The position numbers and the translations under genes were made by a program. A DNA stretch of 64,000 bases. Source: CAVWDI01 sp963793095 (GTDB lineage: Bacteria; Chloroflexota; Anaerolineae; Anaerolineales; UBA4823). Below, piece after piece: positions 36,125-44,633 of this stretch. Each line of letters opens with the position of its first letter. Within the stretch, counting starts at the first letter, position 1. The notes under the pieces were generated by a model. The model saw only the letters and a program-made list of their open reading frames with translations, was not told the origin of the DNA and searched no databases. Where the stretch lies: NCBI GenBank assembly GCA_963793095.1, contig CAWBYY010000002.1:620001-684000 (forward strand). The letters are read 5' to 3'.

Positions 36125-37228
36125 ATGCATGTATGCTTAATCTCTGTTGAAATTTTTGCCTGGGGAAAATATGGTGGTTTTGGGCGTGCGACCCGCCTTA
36201 TTGGAGGCGAGCTTGTTAAAAGGGGCGTTCAGGTTACCGCAATCGTGCCCAGGCGGGAAGGCCAGAACCCGGTTGAGGAATTGGATGGTATCCGGGTGTT
36301 AAGTTTCAAATTCCCCGATTTCCGAACAGCGGCGCGATTGTTCAGGGAAACAAATGCGGATATTTTCCATTCCCAGGAGCCCTCTACCGGCACCTATCTT
36401 GCGATGCGAGAGAATCCTGATAAAAAACACATTATGACATTTCGGGATCCACGCACTCCCCAGGATTGGGGGGTTGAGTTGAAATTGCCGTCTTTAAACT
36501 ATTTGCAGGTGCTGGCGAATTGGATCTATGAGGATAACTGGCTGGTAGATAATACAGTTCGCAATGCGGATGGATGGTTCACAATTGGTCGCTATTTAAT
36601 CCCCAAGGTGAAAGCCAAATATGGTCTTCAGGACGACCCGGTCTTTTTGCCGACTCCGGTTAGGGTTCCGGAAATGGTTAAAAAATCGGATAAACCTACT
36701 GTGTGCTATATGAACCGTTGGGACAGGCGCAAACGCCCGGAACTCTTTTTCGAACTGGCGAAAAGTTTTTCAGATGTGAACTTCCTTGCGGTTGGGAAGA
36801 GTCGTGACCAGAAATATGAGGATGAATTGCGCCAGAAATATGGTCAACTGTCCAACCTGAATCTGGTTGGTTTTATCGACCAGTTTAAAAGCGCACGGCA
36901 TTCGCAAATTCTGGAAGACAGCTGGATTTTTGTAAATACTGCCGCAAGAGAAGCATTGCCAAATTCGTTCATCGAGGCGGCAGCCCATGGCTGTGCAATT
37001 CTAAGTTCGGTCAACCCGGATGGGATTGCATCAAATTTTGGTTATTATGCCGAAAAGGATGATTTTGAAACAGGTCTGGCTGCCCTGCTGGAAAATAACA
37101 ACTGGAAGGAAAAAGGCCTGGGGGGACGGGCGTACATCCAGGAGACATTTGAATTAAATAGGTCAATCAACCGGCATTTAACGATATACGAAAACCTGAC
37201 TGGCATTGAGCGCCCTGACCTGGCATAA
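36125..37228 (+). CDS. glycosyltransferase family 4
   Basis: A 367-residue GT-B enzyme. The N-terminus CLISVEIFAWGKYGGFGRATRLIGGELV carries the glycine-rich loop; the donor domain has VCYMNRWDRRKRPELF, FLAVGKSRDQ and AAREALPNSFIEAAAHGCAILSS with a clear E-x7-E pair. ATG at 36125 has GGAG seven bases upstream and is preferred over an ATG five codons earlier. It is the only plus-strand gene between 32 and 57 kb, isolated among minus-strand membrane protein genes. The donor is unknown. Confidence 0.87.
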   Translation: MHVCLISVEIFAWGKYGGFGRATRLIGGELVKRGVQVTAIVPRREGQNPVEELDGIRVLSFKFPDFRTAARLFRETNADIFHSQEPSTGTYLAMRENPDKKHIMTFRDPRTPQDWGVELKLPSLNYLQVLANWIYEDNWLVDNTVRNADGWFTIGRYLIPKVKAKYGLQDDPVFLPTPVRVPEMVKKSDKPTVCYMNRWDRRKRPELFFELAKSFSDVNFLAVGKSRDQKYEDELRQKYGQLSNLNLVGFIDQFKSARHSQILEDSWIFVNTAAREALPNSFIEAAAHGCAILSSVNPDGIASNFGYYAEKDDFETGLAALLENNNWKEKGLGGRAYIQETFELNRSINRHLTIYENLTGIERPDLA

Positions 37229-37282
37229 ATTATTTCTGTCAGTTGGCAACTATCCAGCCGCCAGTTTGGGGGAAACGGATTT

Positions 37283-39031
37283 TCAATCAGTCAGGGATTC
37301 CAGATCCAGGACTTTAAAATCCGGTGTGCTGTATAGAACCGGAAAGTCCGAATTATGCTCTGCAGTGACCACCCAGTATCTCAGGGGGTGCAACCGGGCG
37401 AGTTCCTTTACTTTCTGGTCATCCAGTTCATCATAGAAATAACTGAGAACAAATTTCATATAGGGGTGCGTACTGATTCCGACTGCTTCGGGGTTGTAAA
37501 AATCATAACCCACAGATTCCATGCGCGGCGCCCACTGTTCAACATAGCTTCGCTCCCACAGTATTGCTGCGCCATCCTTATATGTTACATACACCGGCCT
37601 TTTTGCCAGGGCTCGAAATTCACTCCAGTTCGGGTCCACCAGGAAAAGTTCGTCCTTTTCTGTATTTTCCTTTGCCCACCTTGATATCTCCTGGATTTGT
37701 TCATCCGGATATCTTATCAGGTTCGCAAATTTGAATGAGTGCGGTTCCTGGTAGAAGATAAAAATGCCGTACAGGACCGAAACCAGGACCACCAGGCTGG
37801 ATAAACGCAGCTGGCTCCCGGATTTCATCACGCGCTTCCACGTGAAAGGCCAGTATGCAAGAACTGCAATGATGACCCATAAACTTACGATTATGAAGAA
37901 ATCATCAATCGCTTTCTGCCAGGTGATGCTGACAAAAAAGAGGATTACGTATAATGGTCTTTGGGTGCTATTGTTATTTATTCTTTGCGCGAAAAATGAG
38001 ATTATATACGTGCTGATCAGGATGAGCCAGATATCCGTTGCGCGAGCAGGGTGCATAACCAGCATTGAGGGCGATTCAGCGACATATGCTGCAATGTATG
38101 TGCAAACCACCCAGCCAAGCAGAACCACCAGCCAGATGACTGCATGAAAAGAGAGCTTTTTATTTTCTTTTCTCAGTAAGTAAACCGCGCAAATAGAAAA
38201 TATTACATAAACAAAGAAAAGATAAATTTCGGCTGGATGCCAGGTGTGGGGATACAGGTGCATTGTAAATCTTGCCCGGCTTGCCAGCAGCCATAATTCT
38301 TTTGCGGAAGTTACGATTCGAAATGCTGAAAGAGATAACAAAAATGTGGGCAAGATCAGCAGCCCGAAAAGAGCTAACGAACCCAGCCATTTACGCCATT
38401 TCTTACGGTAAGCCGGGTCGATAAGAAAAACAGCTGCGAAGAAAGTACAGGCATAAACGCCGTACATGCTGTTTAGAGTGAACCCGATTGCCATCCACAC
38501 TGCCCAGAGATACCTGCGTTCCGAGTAAAATGCTGCCGCTGCAAGCAGGAAGAAGCCTAATGAGAGGCTTGTTTGTTCGAAGTATCTTGCCAGGATGGTG
38601 CCATGCCCGATCACTGATATTGGCCAGATTGCGAAGAACGCCATCACTCCGACTGCGGCAAGCATATTCTTAGGGCTGAGTGTCAGCGCTAAATAACCGG
38701 ATGAAAATATAATCAGCGCCCGAGCTAATAAGAAGAGGGACAAGAAAATAATTTCTATTGATATATATTGAGCCGGTATAGCAAGCAGCCGCCAGATAGG
38801 AGCGGCGTAGTTCACCAGGGTTGAAACAAAGGGGTCGTTTGGAAAAAGGGCAGGATCGTTTGCGGAAAGGATCAAAGGGATTGTAATCGCCTGGTTGCCG
38901 TAGTAAATTCGATAACCGGTAATTAACAGGGAGGTTAGGTAAAGGATCAAACCATAAATCCACAACAAGTAATTCCGGTTAACCAGAAAACCTGATGTCG
39001 GATTGCGCTTCGCAGTGGTTTCAGCCGTCAT
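37283..39031 (-). CDS. GT-C-like membrane protein, member 3 of a tandem triplet
   Basis: A 582-residue protein with about eleven membrane helices. It shares with its two upstream neighbours the outer-loop motifs NDPFVSTLVNYAAPIWRLLA and GHGTILARYFEQTSLS, and the soluble-tail motif WAKENTEKDELFLVDPNWSEF, then RPVYVTYKDGAAILWERSYV. The conserved tail of about 130 residues ends in RYWVVTAEHNSDFPVLYST. Architecture suggests a GT-C-like transferase or a glycan transport protein, but no catalytic family can be named. Its start overlaps the stop of 39021-40727 by 11 bp. Confidence 0.62.
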   Translation of the reverse strand: MTAETTAKRNPTSGFLVNRNYLLWIYGLILYLTSLLITGYRIYYGNQAITIPLILSANDPALFPNDPFVSTLVNYAAPIWRLLAIPAQYISIEIIFLSLFLLARALIIFSSGYLALTLSPKNMLAAVGVMAFFAIWPISVIGHGTILARYFEQTSLSLGFFLLAAAAFYSERRYLWAVWMAIGFTLNSMYGVYACTFFAAVFLIDPAYRKKWRKWLGSLALFGLLILPTFLLSLSAFRIVTSAKELWLLASRARFTMHLYPHTWHPAEIYLFFVYVIFSICAVYLLRKENKKLSFHAVIWLVVLLGWVVCTYIAAYVAESPSMLVMHPARATDIWLILISTYIISFFAQRINNNSTQRPLYVILFFVSITWQKAIDDFFIIVSLWVIIAVLAYWPFTWKRVMKSGSQLRLSSLVVLVSVLYGIFIFYQEPHSFKFANLIRYPDEQIQEISRWAKENTEKDELFLVDPNWSEFRALAKRPVYVTYKDGAAILWERSYVEQWAPRMESVGYDFYNPEAVGISTHPYMKFVLSYFYDELDDQKVKELARLHPLRYWVVTAEHNSDFPVLYSTPDFKVLDLESLTD

Positions 39032-40727
39032 TCTCGCCCCCAGTGGCTATTCTTAATACTTTATACGCGGATGTCTGGTAAAGGACGGGGAATTGTGAAG
39101 ACAGGTTGTTTGGCGCAATCCAGTAACGGATCGGATATTTTTCAGCAAGTTTTAATACCTGGGAATCGTCCAGCTTGTTGTATAACCTGGATAGATGGTT
39201 CATACCCTCTGGCGTACCAACTTGATCTGTCTTATAAAAGTCAAACCCAAAAGCCTCAATTCTTGGCACCCACTCGTTGATGAAATCTCGTTTCCAAAGC
39301 ATGGCTGTCCCATCTTTCCAGGTGACATATACTGGACGCTGGGATAACGCTCTGAATTCGTCCCAGTTTGGATCGATCAGGAACATATCCTCAATCGAGG
39401 TGTTTTCCTTTGCCCATCTTGAGACCTCCAGGATTTGTGAACTTGGTTGAATCATCAAAGAAATGACTTTATCCGAATAGGTCTTAATTGAGAATTGTGA
39501 TAATCCCAGGAGCAAAATGATGCTGAGCACAAGATTGGTTAATCTAAGTGGATATCCACTTAGAAAAATTCTTTTCCAGGCCGGGGGCCAGATAATAAAA
39601 ATTGCGACTATGATGAATATCATTTCAATCAGGATAGGAAATTCAAAAAACCAGACCCAGAAGATGCTGACAATGTAGAGAACGGTATATAACTGTTTAA
39701 TAGTTGAATTTCGTTCAACCAGGTATGAAAAGGCGGATATCATTGCCACAACAGAAAAAACGAACCACAGGTCGGTACCACGCCCAATCTGCATAGAGAG
39801 AAAAGCTGGAGACCTGAGTATATATGCGCCGGCAAATGCGCAGGCAAGGAAAATAATCGCGACTGCGGACCATACTAAATAATGATTATAAAGCTTCCTT
39901 TTTTCTTGTTTACTCTGGTATAAGCTTATTCCAGTGAAAAATATCAGCGCCAGGAATAGATTATACCGGTATGGTTCCCAGGATAACGGAAAAAGATGAT
40001 AAGGCTGGCGAATTTTACTTACCTGTATCCATAGCTCTCTGTTAAAATCCTTGTAATTAAATGATGGCAGGGTTGAAAGAATTAAAGGTGAAGCCAGAAG
40101 AAGAAATAATAGAAATGGCGGCACCCATTTTTTCCAGTTTGTTCTGTAATCCGGATCAAATAAAAATACCGCGGCAAGGTAAAGAAATGCGTAAGAGCCA
40201 TACATGATATTTATGTAGAAACCCAGCGTAAGGAATATCATCCAGGTGAAATATTTCTTTTTATAAAAAGCAGAGACCGCCAGTATCAAGAACGCCATTG
40301 ATAAGCTGGTGTGTTCGAAGTAGTTAATCACCAGGGTGCCGTGCCCGAACAATGGCGAAGGAATAAGGGCAAAAAAGGCCATTGCGCCAACTGGCGCCAA
40401 CCATGATCCCGGGTAGAAAGACAGGGCTAAATTGGAAGCAGCGAAGAGCGTCAGTGCCCTGGTTATTAGGAATAGAAATAATAGCAATGTTTCCAGCGTA
40501 ATAAACCCGGATAAAAATGCAATCAAACGCCAGATAGGGGAAGGATAGTAAAGTAAGGTTGATATGAAGGGGTCATTAGGAAAGAGATTGGGGTTTTTAG
40601 CAAACAGGATAAGTGGTATCTGAACAGAATGATTGCCTGAATATTTGCTGTATCCAGAGATGATTATTGAAATGGCAAACAGGACCGTCCCCTGAATCCA
40701 GAGAATTCTCCTACTTTGTTTTTCCAT
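39021..40727 (-). CDS. GT-C-like membrane protein, member 2 of a tandem triplet
   Basis: A 568-residue paralogue of its two neighbours. NDPFISTLLYYPSPIWRLIA and GHGTLVINYFEHTSLS are in the N-terminal half; the tail has WAKENTSIEDMFLIDPNWDEF, RPVYVTWKDGTAMLWKRDF and RYWIAPNNLSSQFPVLYQT. Similarity to the others is spread over the whole length, so the three arose by tandem duplication. The 235 bp upstream of it is the largest gap in this run and holds a terminator-like hairpin of the gene before it, so it may have its own promoter. Confidence 0.62.
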   Translation of the reverse strand: MEKQSRRILWIQGTVLFAISIIISGYSKYSGNHSVQIPLILFAKNPNLFPNDPFISTLLYYPSPIWRLIAFLSGFITLETLLLFLFLITRALTLFAASNLALSFYPGSWLAPVGAMAFFALIPSPLFGHGTLVINYFEHTSLSMAFLILAVSAFYKKKYFTWMIFLTLGFYINIMYGSYAFLYLAAVFLFDPDYRTNWKKWVPPFLLFLLLASPLILSTLPSFNYKDFNRELWIQVSKIRQPYHLFPLSWEPYRYNLFLALIFFTGISLYQSKQEKRKLYNHYLVWSAVAIIFLACAFAGAYILRSPAFLSMQIGRGTDLWFVFSVVAMISAFSYLVERNSTIKQLYTVLYIVSIFWVWFFEFPILIEMIFIIVAIFIIWPPAWKRIFLSGYPLRLTNLVLSIILLLGLSQFSIKTYSDKVISLMIQPSSQILEVSRWAKENTSIEDMFLIDPNWDEFRALSQRPVYVTWKDGTAMLWKRDFINEWVPRIEAFGFDFYKTDQVGTPEGMNHLSRLYNKLDDSQVLKLAEKYPIRYWIAPNNLSSQFPVLYQTSAYKVLRIATGGENDG

Positions 40728-40920
40728 AACTATTGCCCCAATTTCTTTTATTGAGAAATTGAATGTATGGTCTGAATAAATTAAAGAAAATTGCCCTTGC
40801 CATGAAGTGCTGGGAAATTAATCCTGAAGAGGAATAACCCGGGAAGTTAGCGTATTCTGTAAATTCGGGCATATTCAATGCCATCTATCCATACTGTATG
40901 TTCAGGGGTAAGCGGTTATA

Positions 40921-40947
40921 AAAATTTTATCCAGTTAATTCCTGGAT
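40921..40947 (-). terminator. possible terminator after the first gene of the triplet
   Basis: On the minus strand, starting 16 bp after the stop at 40963, ATCCAG-N7-CTGGAT (40947-40929) is followed by AAAATTTTTAT. The stem is short (6 bp) with a T-run, so termination would be partial at best. It lies in the 235 bp gap 40728-40962, in which I see no gene. Confidence 0.35.
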
Positions 40948-40962
40948 TGTTTTCTTCCATTG

Positions 40963-42690
40963 TTACTGAATTCGGAGCACTTTATATTCGGCTGCCCGGA
41001 AGACTTCCGGAAAAGACGTATCTTTGTCAATTTTAACAACCCAGTAGTGGATTGGGTATCTATCTGCAATTATTAATACATGATTGTCATCCATGCTTTG
41101 ATAATACTCGCTCAATTCAATTGAGCCCCTGGTTGTTCCTAACTCCGCGGTTGAAAAATTAAATCCGAATTCTTCAATTCTTCCGACCCATTCCTGGACA
41201 AAGCCTTTATCCCAGAAGATGGCTGTGCCATCTTTCCAGGCGACAAAAACTGGTCGTTGGGAGAGCGGACGAAACTGTTCCCAGTTAGGATCGATTAGAA
41301 AAATTTCTTCTTTTGAAGTTCTCTCTTTTGCCCATCCTGCGATTTTTCTGATCTCTGAGTCTGGCAGTTTGACAAAACCTTTCTCCATGTAAGATTGAAA
41401 ATCTTCACTCAGGCTAATTATTCCGAAAGCTAAAACAAAAATTACTGCGGCATTTGAAATAAGGATAGAACTTCCTTTTTTGTTCAGGAACTCCCAGGTT
41501 ACCGGGATGGCAAGTATAACCGCGATTAAAATCCAGATTGCTACAGTGAAAGCAGGGAAGTAAAAGAAGTTAAGCCACAGCACACTCATAAAAAAAAGGA
41601 AAGTGTTCAGGCGCCTCAGTATTTTTTCTTTTTCGATCATATATGCAAATACCGATATCACCTGGATAGCAGCGATTGCAAACCAGATATCTGTGGCGCG
41701 AGCTGGCTGGAAAATCAGCAGGTTTGGGTACTGGAGGATATACGCGCTAAAAAAAGTAAGCCCAATCCAGCAGATGCAAACAACCAGCCAGATCAAGCCC
41801 GGCTTGAACAGGTCGCGAATTTTATCCCTGGAATAGAATAAAACCAGGCAGTAACAGAGCATAAACCCGGCGAATACGGCAATCTGCCTGATATTCCAGG
41901 TGTGCGGATAGATATGAAAAGGATGGCGCACTTCGCCGGCTATTAGCCAGAGCTGGTTGTATGTGTTATCCAGCTGGATTTTTGTAATGGAGAATATCAA
42001 TATTGGGGTGCAAAGGATTAGAAGAATAACCAGGGATGCTGCCCACTTTTTCCACCTTTTCCTGTACTCAGTGTCCAATAACAGAACTGGTATAAAGAAA
42101 ACCAGTGCGTATGTTCCGTATAGAATATTCAGATTAAAACCAGCTGCCAGCAGGATTGCCCACCAATAACTCCGCTTTGAATAAAATGCCCCAAATGACA
42201 AAATCAAAAACGCGATCGAAAGGCCGGTGTGTTCAAAGTAATTAATTACCAGAGTTCCATGGCCAATGATTGGAGCAGGTACCAGCGCGAAAAAAGCCAT
42301 TGCGCCAGTTGGGGCGAGGATTGATCCTGGAAAAATTGAATTTGCCACCAATCCAGACGCCAGAATGATAAAGCCGCGGGTCAGTAAAAAAAATACCAGT
42401 AAAGTTGTTTCTAAAGATATGTATTCCGAGATAAAGGCGACGAGATGCCAGATAGGACCGATATACCTTGGGAAGGTGGATGCCAGCGGGTCGCCCCGGA
42501 ATAATGAGGGATCCTGCAGCCAGAGCACATACGGTATCTGCATTGCATGGTTATTAGAATAAAGCTGGTAGCCAGAAATCAGCAGTGATGATATCAAGAG
42601 GATTCCCCACTGGATTGCAAAACCCGCCCATCTTCTCCAATTTGGTCCCGCCACTTTTTGTTCAATCTCCGTTTGAGAGGTATTTTTCAC
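40963..42690 (-). CDS. GT-C-like membrane protein, member 1 of a tandem triplet
   Basis: A 575-residue paralogue. RGDPLASTFPRYIGPIWHLVA and GHGTLVINYFEHTGLS match the other two; the tail reads WAKERTSKEEIFLIDPNWEQF, RPVFVAWKDGTAIFWDKGF and HYWVVKIDKDTSFPEVFRA. It appears to start with GTG at 42690, five bases after the stop of the GT39-like gene, without a strong ribosome site. All three members keep acidic residues in the loop before the second helix. Function unknown. Confidence 0.62.
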   Translation of the reverse strand: MKNTSQTEIEQKVAGPNWRRWAGFAIQWGILLISSLLISGYQLYSNNHAMQIPYVLWLQDPSLFRGDPLASTFPRYIGPIWHLVAFISEYISLETTLLVFFLLTRGFIILASGLVANSIFPGSILAPTGAMAFFALVPAPIIGHGTLVINYFEHTGLSIAFLILSFGAFYSKRSYWWAILLAAGFNLNILYGTYALVFFIPVLLLDTEYRKRWKKWAASLVILLILCTPILIFSITKIQLDNTYNQLWLIAGEVRHPFHIYPHTWNIRQIAVFAGFMLCYCLVLFYSRDKIRDLFKPGLIWLVVCICWIGLTFFSAYILQYPNLLIFQPARATDIWFAIAAIQVISVFAYMIEKEKILRRLNTFLFFMSVLWLNFFYFPAFTVAIWILIAVILAIPVTWEFLNKKGSSILISNAAVIFVLAFGIISLSEDFQSYMEKGFVKLPDSEIRKIAGWAKERTSKEEIFLIDPNWEQFRPLSQRPVFVAWKDGTAIFWDKGFVQEWVGRIEEFGFNFSTAELGTTRGSIELSEYYQSMDDNHVLIIADRYPIHYWVVKIDKDTSFPEVFRAAEYKVLRIQ

Positions 42691-42695
42691 TGCAA

Positions 42696-44633
42696 TTATT
42701 TGTTAGGTGTAAAAATGCGTATATGAGTATTTTCTTCACAATACGCGCTGGGGTTGGTACTCTCCAGCTCCTGAAACCTCTCTGTACTTAATCTCTCCTG
42801 ATACCAATCATTGTAGAATCGCTGCTGGATAAGAATATAGTCAGCCTCGTTTAACCACTTTTCGGCAAGTTCTTCACTCCAGTAACCATATTTGTCCAGA
42901 ATTTCAGGATCGCCGAATTTTTTAAAGGTGTAATCCCCGTTCAACTGGGCAGGGTAAAGCAGAATTCCAGGCAGGTACATCAGAGGCACTGCTGAATTTC
43001 CGCCCTTCCAGTAAACCTTTGAGCCGGGCGGTACTCTTTCAGCGATGTGCAGACCCGCAGACCGGTAAGAATGGATTATGTCACGGTTACAGAAGTATGT
43101 ATTGCGTTCTCCAATAAGATCAACTGCCGGTGTTATGAGCGCACCGGCAAGAATAAATACCGCCAATACCCAAAAAATCAAGCCCGGTACGTTGGAGGTA
43201 GTTTGGTCAGGGGTTGCCCTGGCCCTGTATTTTTTGAACAAGGTAATTACGGCAGCCAAAATTATGATCAGTGCCGCGATCATCAATCCAAATATGGATG
43301 AGATTACCCTGCGCGATGTTTTGAAATCATAATCGTAGGTTTTCTTAAAATAATTAAATAATGGCATCGTTCCGGATGATTCTGGCGAGAGGTAAAGAAC
43401 TGACCTGGGAATCTGCAGATCGAGCAACTGGCTTCCGACCTGTTCATATGAACCGAATCCGATCACAATTGCAGAAACAGCGATAAGGAGAATGGCCAGC
43501 AGCTGCAGCCATGCGGGAATGCGTTTTTTCCAGAGAGGGTAGCTGACCGGAAGGATGAGAAGCCCGGTAAAGGAGAAAAAACCCAGGTAGCCGGTCAAAC
43601 AGTAAATGCAGTAACCTTCACCCAATGCTGCCCAAATATGCGCTGCCAGCATCAGGATGAATAAGAAAAAGAGAAATAAGAATGTGCGGTAATCGCTCTT
43701 ATTGCTCCAGTCCTTATTACGCAGGCCAAAGATAGACGCAGCCAAGACCGCTGCAAAGGAGACAAAGTGATTCCGGTAGGTTTGGCTCATGCTGAGAAAC
43801 CGGTTTTCGGTTGTAGTATCAGGCGCCCAGGCATTCGGGATTGGCTCCGGTGTTCGCCAGAAATCGAGAAAAGGGGTTATCGATCTTGGTAATTGTAAAG
43901 CCCAGACTTGCAGGATTCCGGGCCAGAAGAAAACATGACCCAGGAGAATGACTGAAGCGCATACCAGGGAAGCGATTACTCCCTTCCTTATTCCGTTCTG
44001 GGATAATACATATAAATAGAGCAGTGGAAGCAGAAGCAGCATGTTGAAGCGCGTTAATGCCAGCAGCCCAGCCAGCAAGGAACCTGAAACAATCTGCCAA
44101 ACGGGTCTATCGTCTCCAACCATCAGCACAAACACCCAGACCAGCATGCATGCTATTAAAACCTGAGAGACAGCGATGCTGAACATCTTGATTAGGGCTA
44201 TGTTTACAGCCAGAACCCAGATTAACAGGGCTGCCCACCACCTGCCTCCTAACCGTCTAACCAGGATCCAGAAACCGGCCAGGAACAAACCAGCCAGAAA
44301 ACCAGAAAATGCTCTGCCAATCCCAAGATCAGGTCCAAAGAAATACTGGACAAGACCGGGAATCAGGTAGGAGAAAGGCATTTTACTTGTCCAGGGCCCG
44401 TTGAATTGGTATAACGAGTATTGACCCGAAACAAATAGAAACCCTTTATAAAGGTATAAACCTTCATCGAGCACCGAATCCAGCAGATGGGCGTATCTCC
44501 AGAGTTGAGCGAGAAAAGCAATGCCCCCCAAAAAGGCGATCACTTCGGGGAGCCATGAAGACGCCGCTAATTCACTCAAATCCAATACAGATGAAGACGT
44601 TCGTTTTAGCAGATCTTTCCCGTTATTATTCAT
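42696..44633 (-). CDS. GT39-like polytopic glycosyltransferase (paralogue of 33933-35867)
   Basis: A 645-residue polytopic protein. The acidic outer loop reads SVLDEGLYLYKGFLFVSGQYS, and the soluble tail has PPGSKVYWKGG, LPGILLYPAQLNG and EADYILIQQRFYNDW, each mirrored in the 33.9-35.9 kb protein. The start ATG at 44633 overlaps the stop of the upstream membrane protein gene by four bases. Likely a GT-C transferase using a lipid-linked sugar; donor and acceptor unknown. Confidence 0.75.
   Translation of the reverse strand: MNNNGKDLLKRTSSSVLDLSELAASSWLPEVIAFLGGIAFLAQLWRYAHLLDSVLDEGLYLYKGFLFVSGQYSLYQFNGPWTSKMPFSYLIPGLVQYFFGPDLGIGRAFSGFLAGLFLAGFWILVRRLGGRWWAALLIWVLAVNIALIKMFSIAVSQVLIACMLVWVFVLMVGDDRPVWQIVSGSLLAGLLALTRFNMLLLLPLLYLYVLSQNGIRKGVIASLVCASVILLGHVFFWPGILQVWALQLPRSITPFLDFWRTPEPIPNAWAPDTTTENRFLSMSQTYRNHFVSFAAVLAASIFGLRNKDWSNKSDYRTFLFLFFLFILMLAAHIWAALGEGYCIYCLTGYLGFFSFTGLLILPVSYPLWKKRIPAWLQLLAILLIAVSAIVIGFGSYEQVGSQLLDLQIPRSVLYLSPESSGTMPLFNYFKKTYDYDFKTSRRVISSIFGLMIAALIIILAAVITLFKKYRARATPDQTTSNVPGLIFWVLAVFILAGALITPAVDLIGERNTYFCNRDIIHSYRSAGLHIAERVPPGSKVYWKGGNSAVPLMYLPGILLYPAQLNGDYTFKKFGDPEILDKYGYWSEELAEKWLNEADYILIQQRFYNDWYQERLSTERFQELESTNPSAYCEENTHIRIFTPNK

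Noticed and set aside
37229..37282. Terminator between the convergent GT4 and the membrane protein gene
   Set aside because: I found no stem longer than four or five base pairs and no T-run in the 54 bp.
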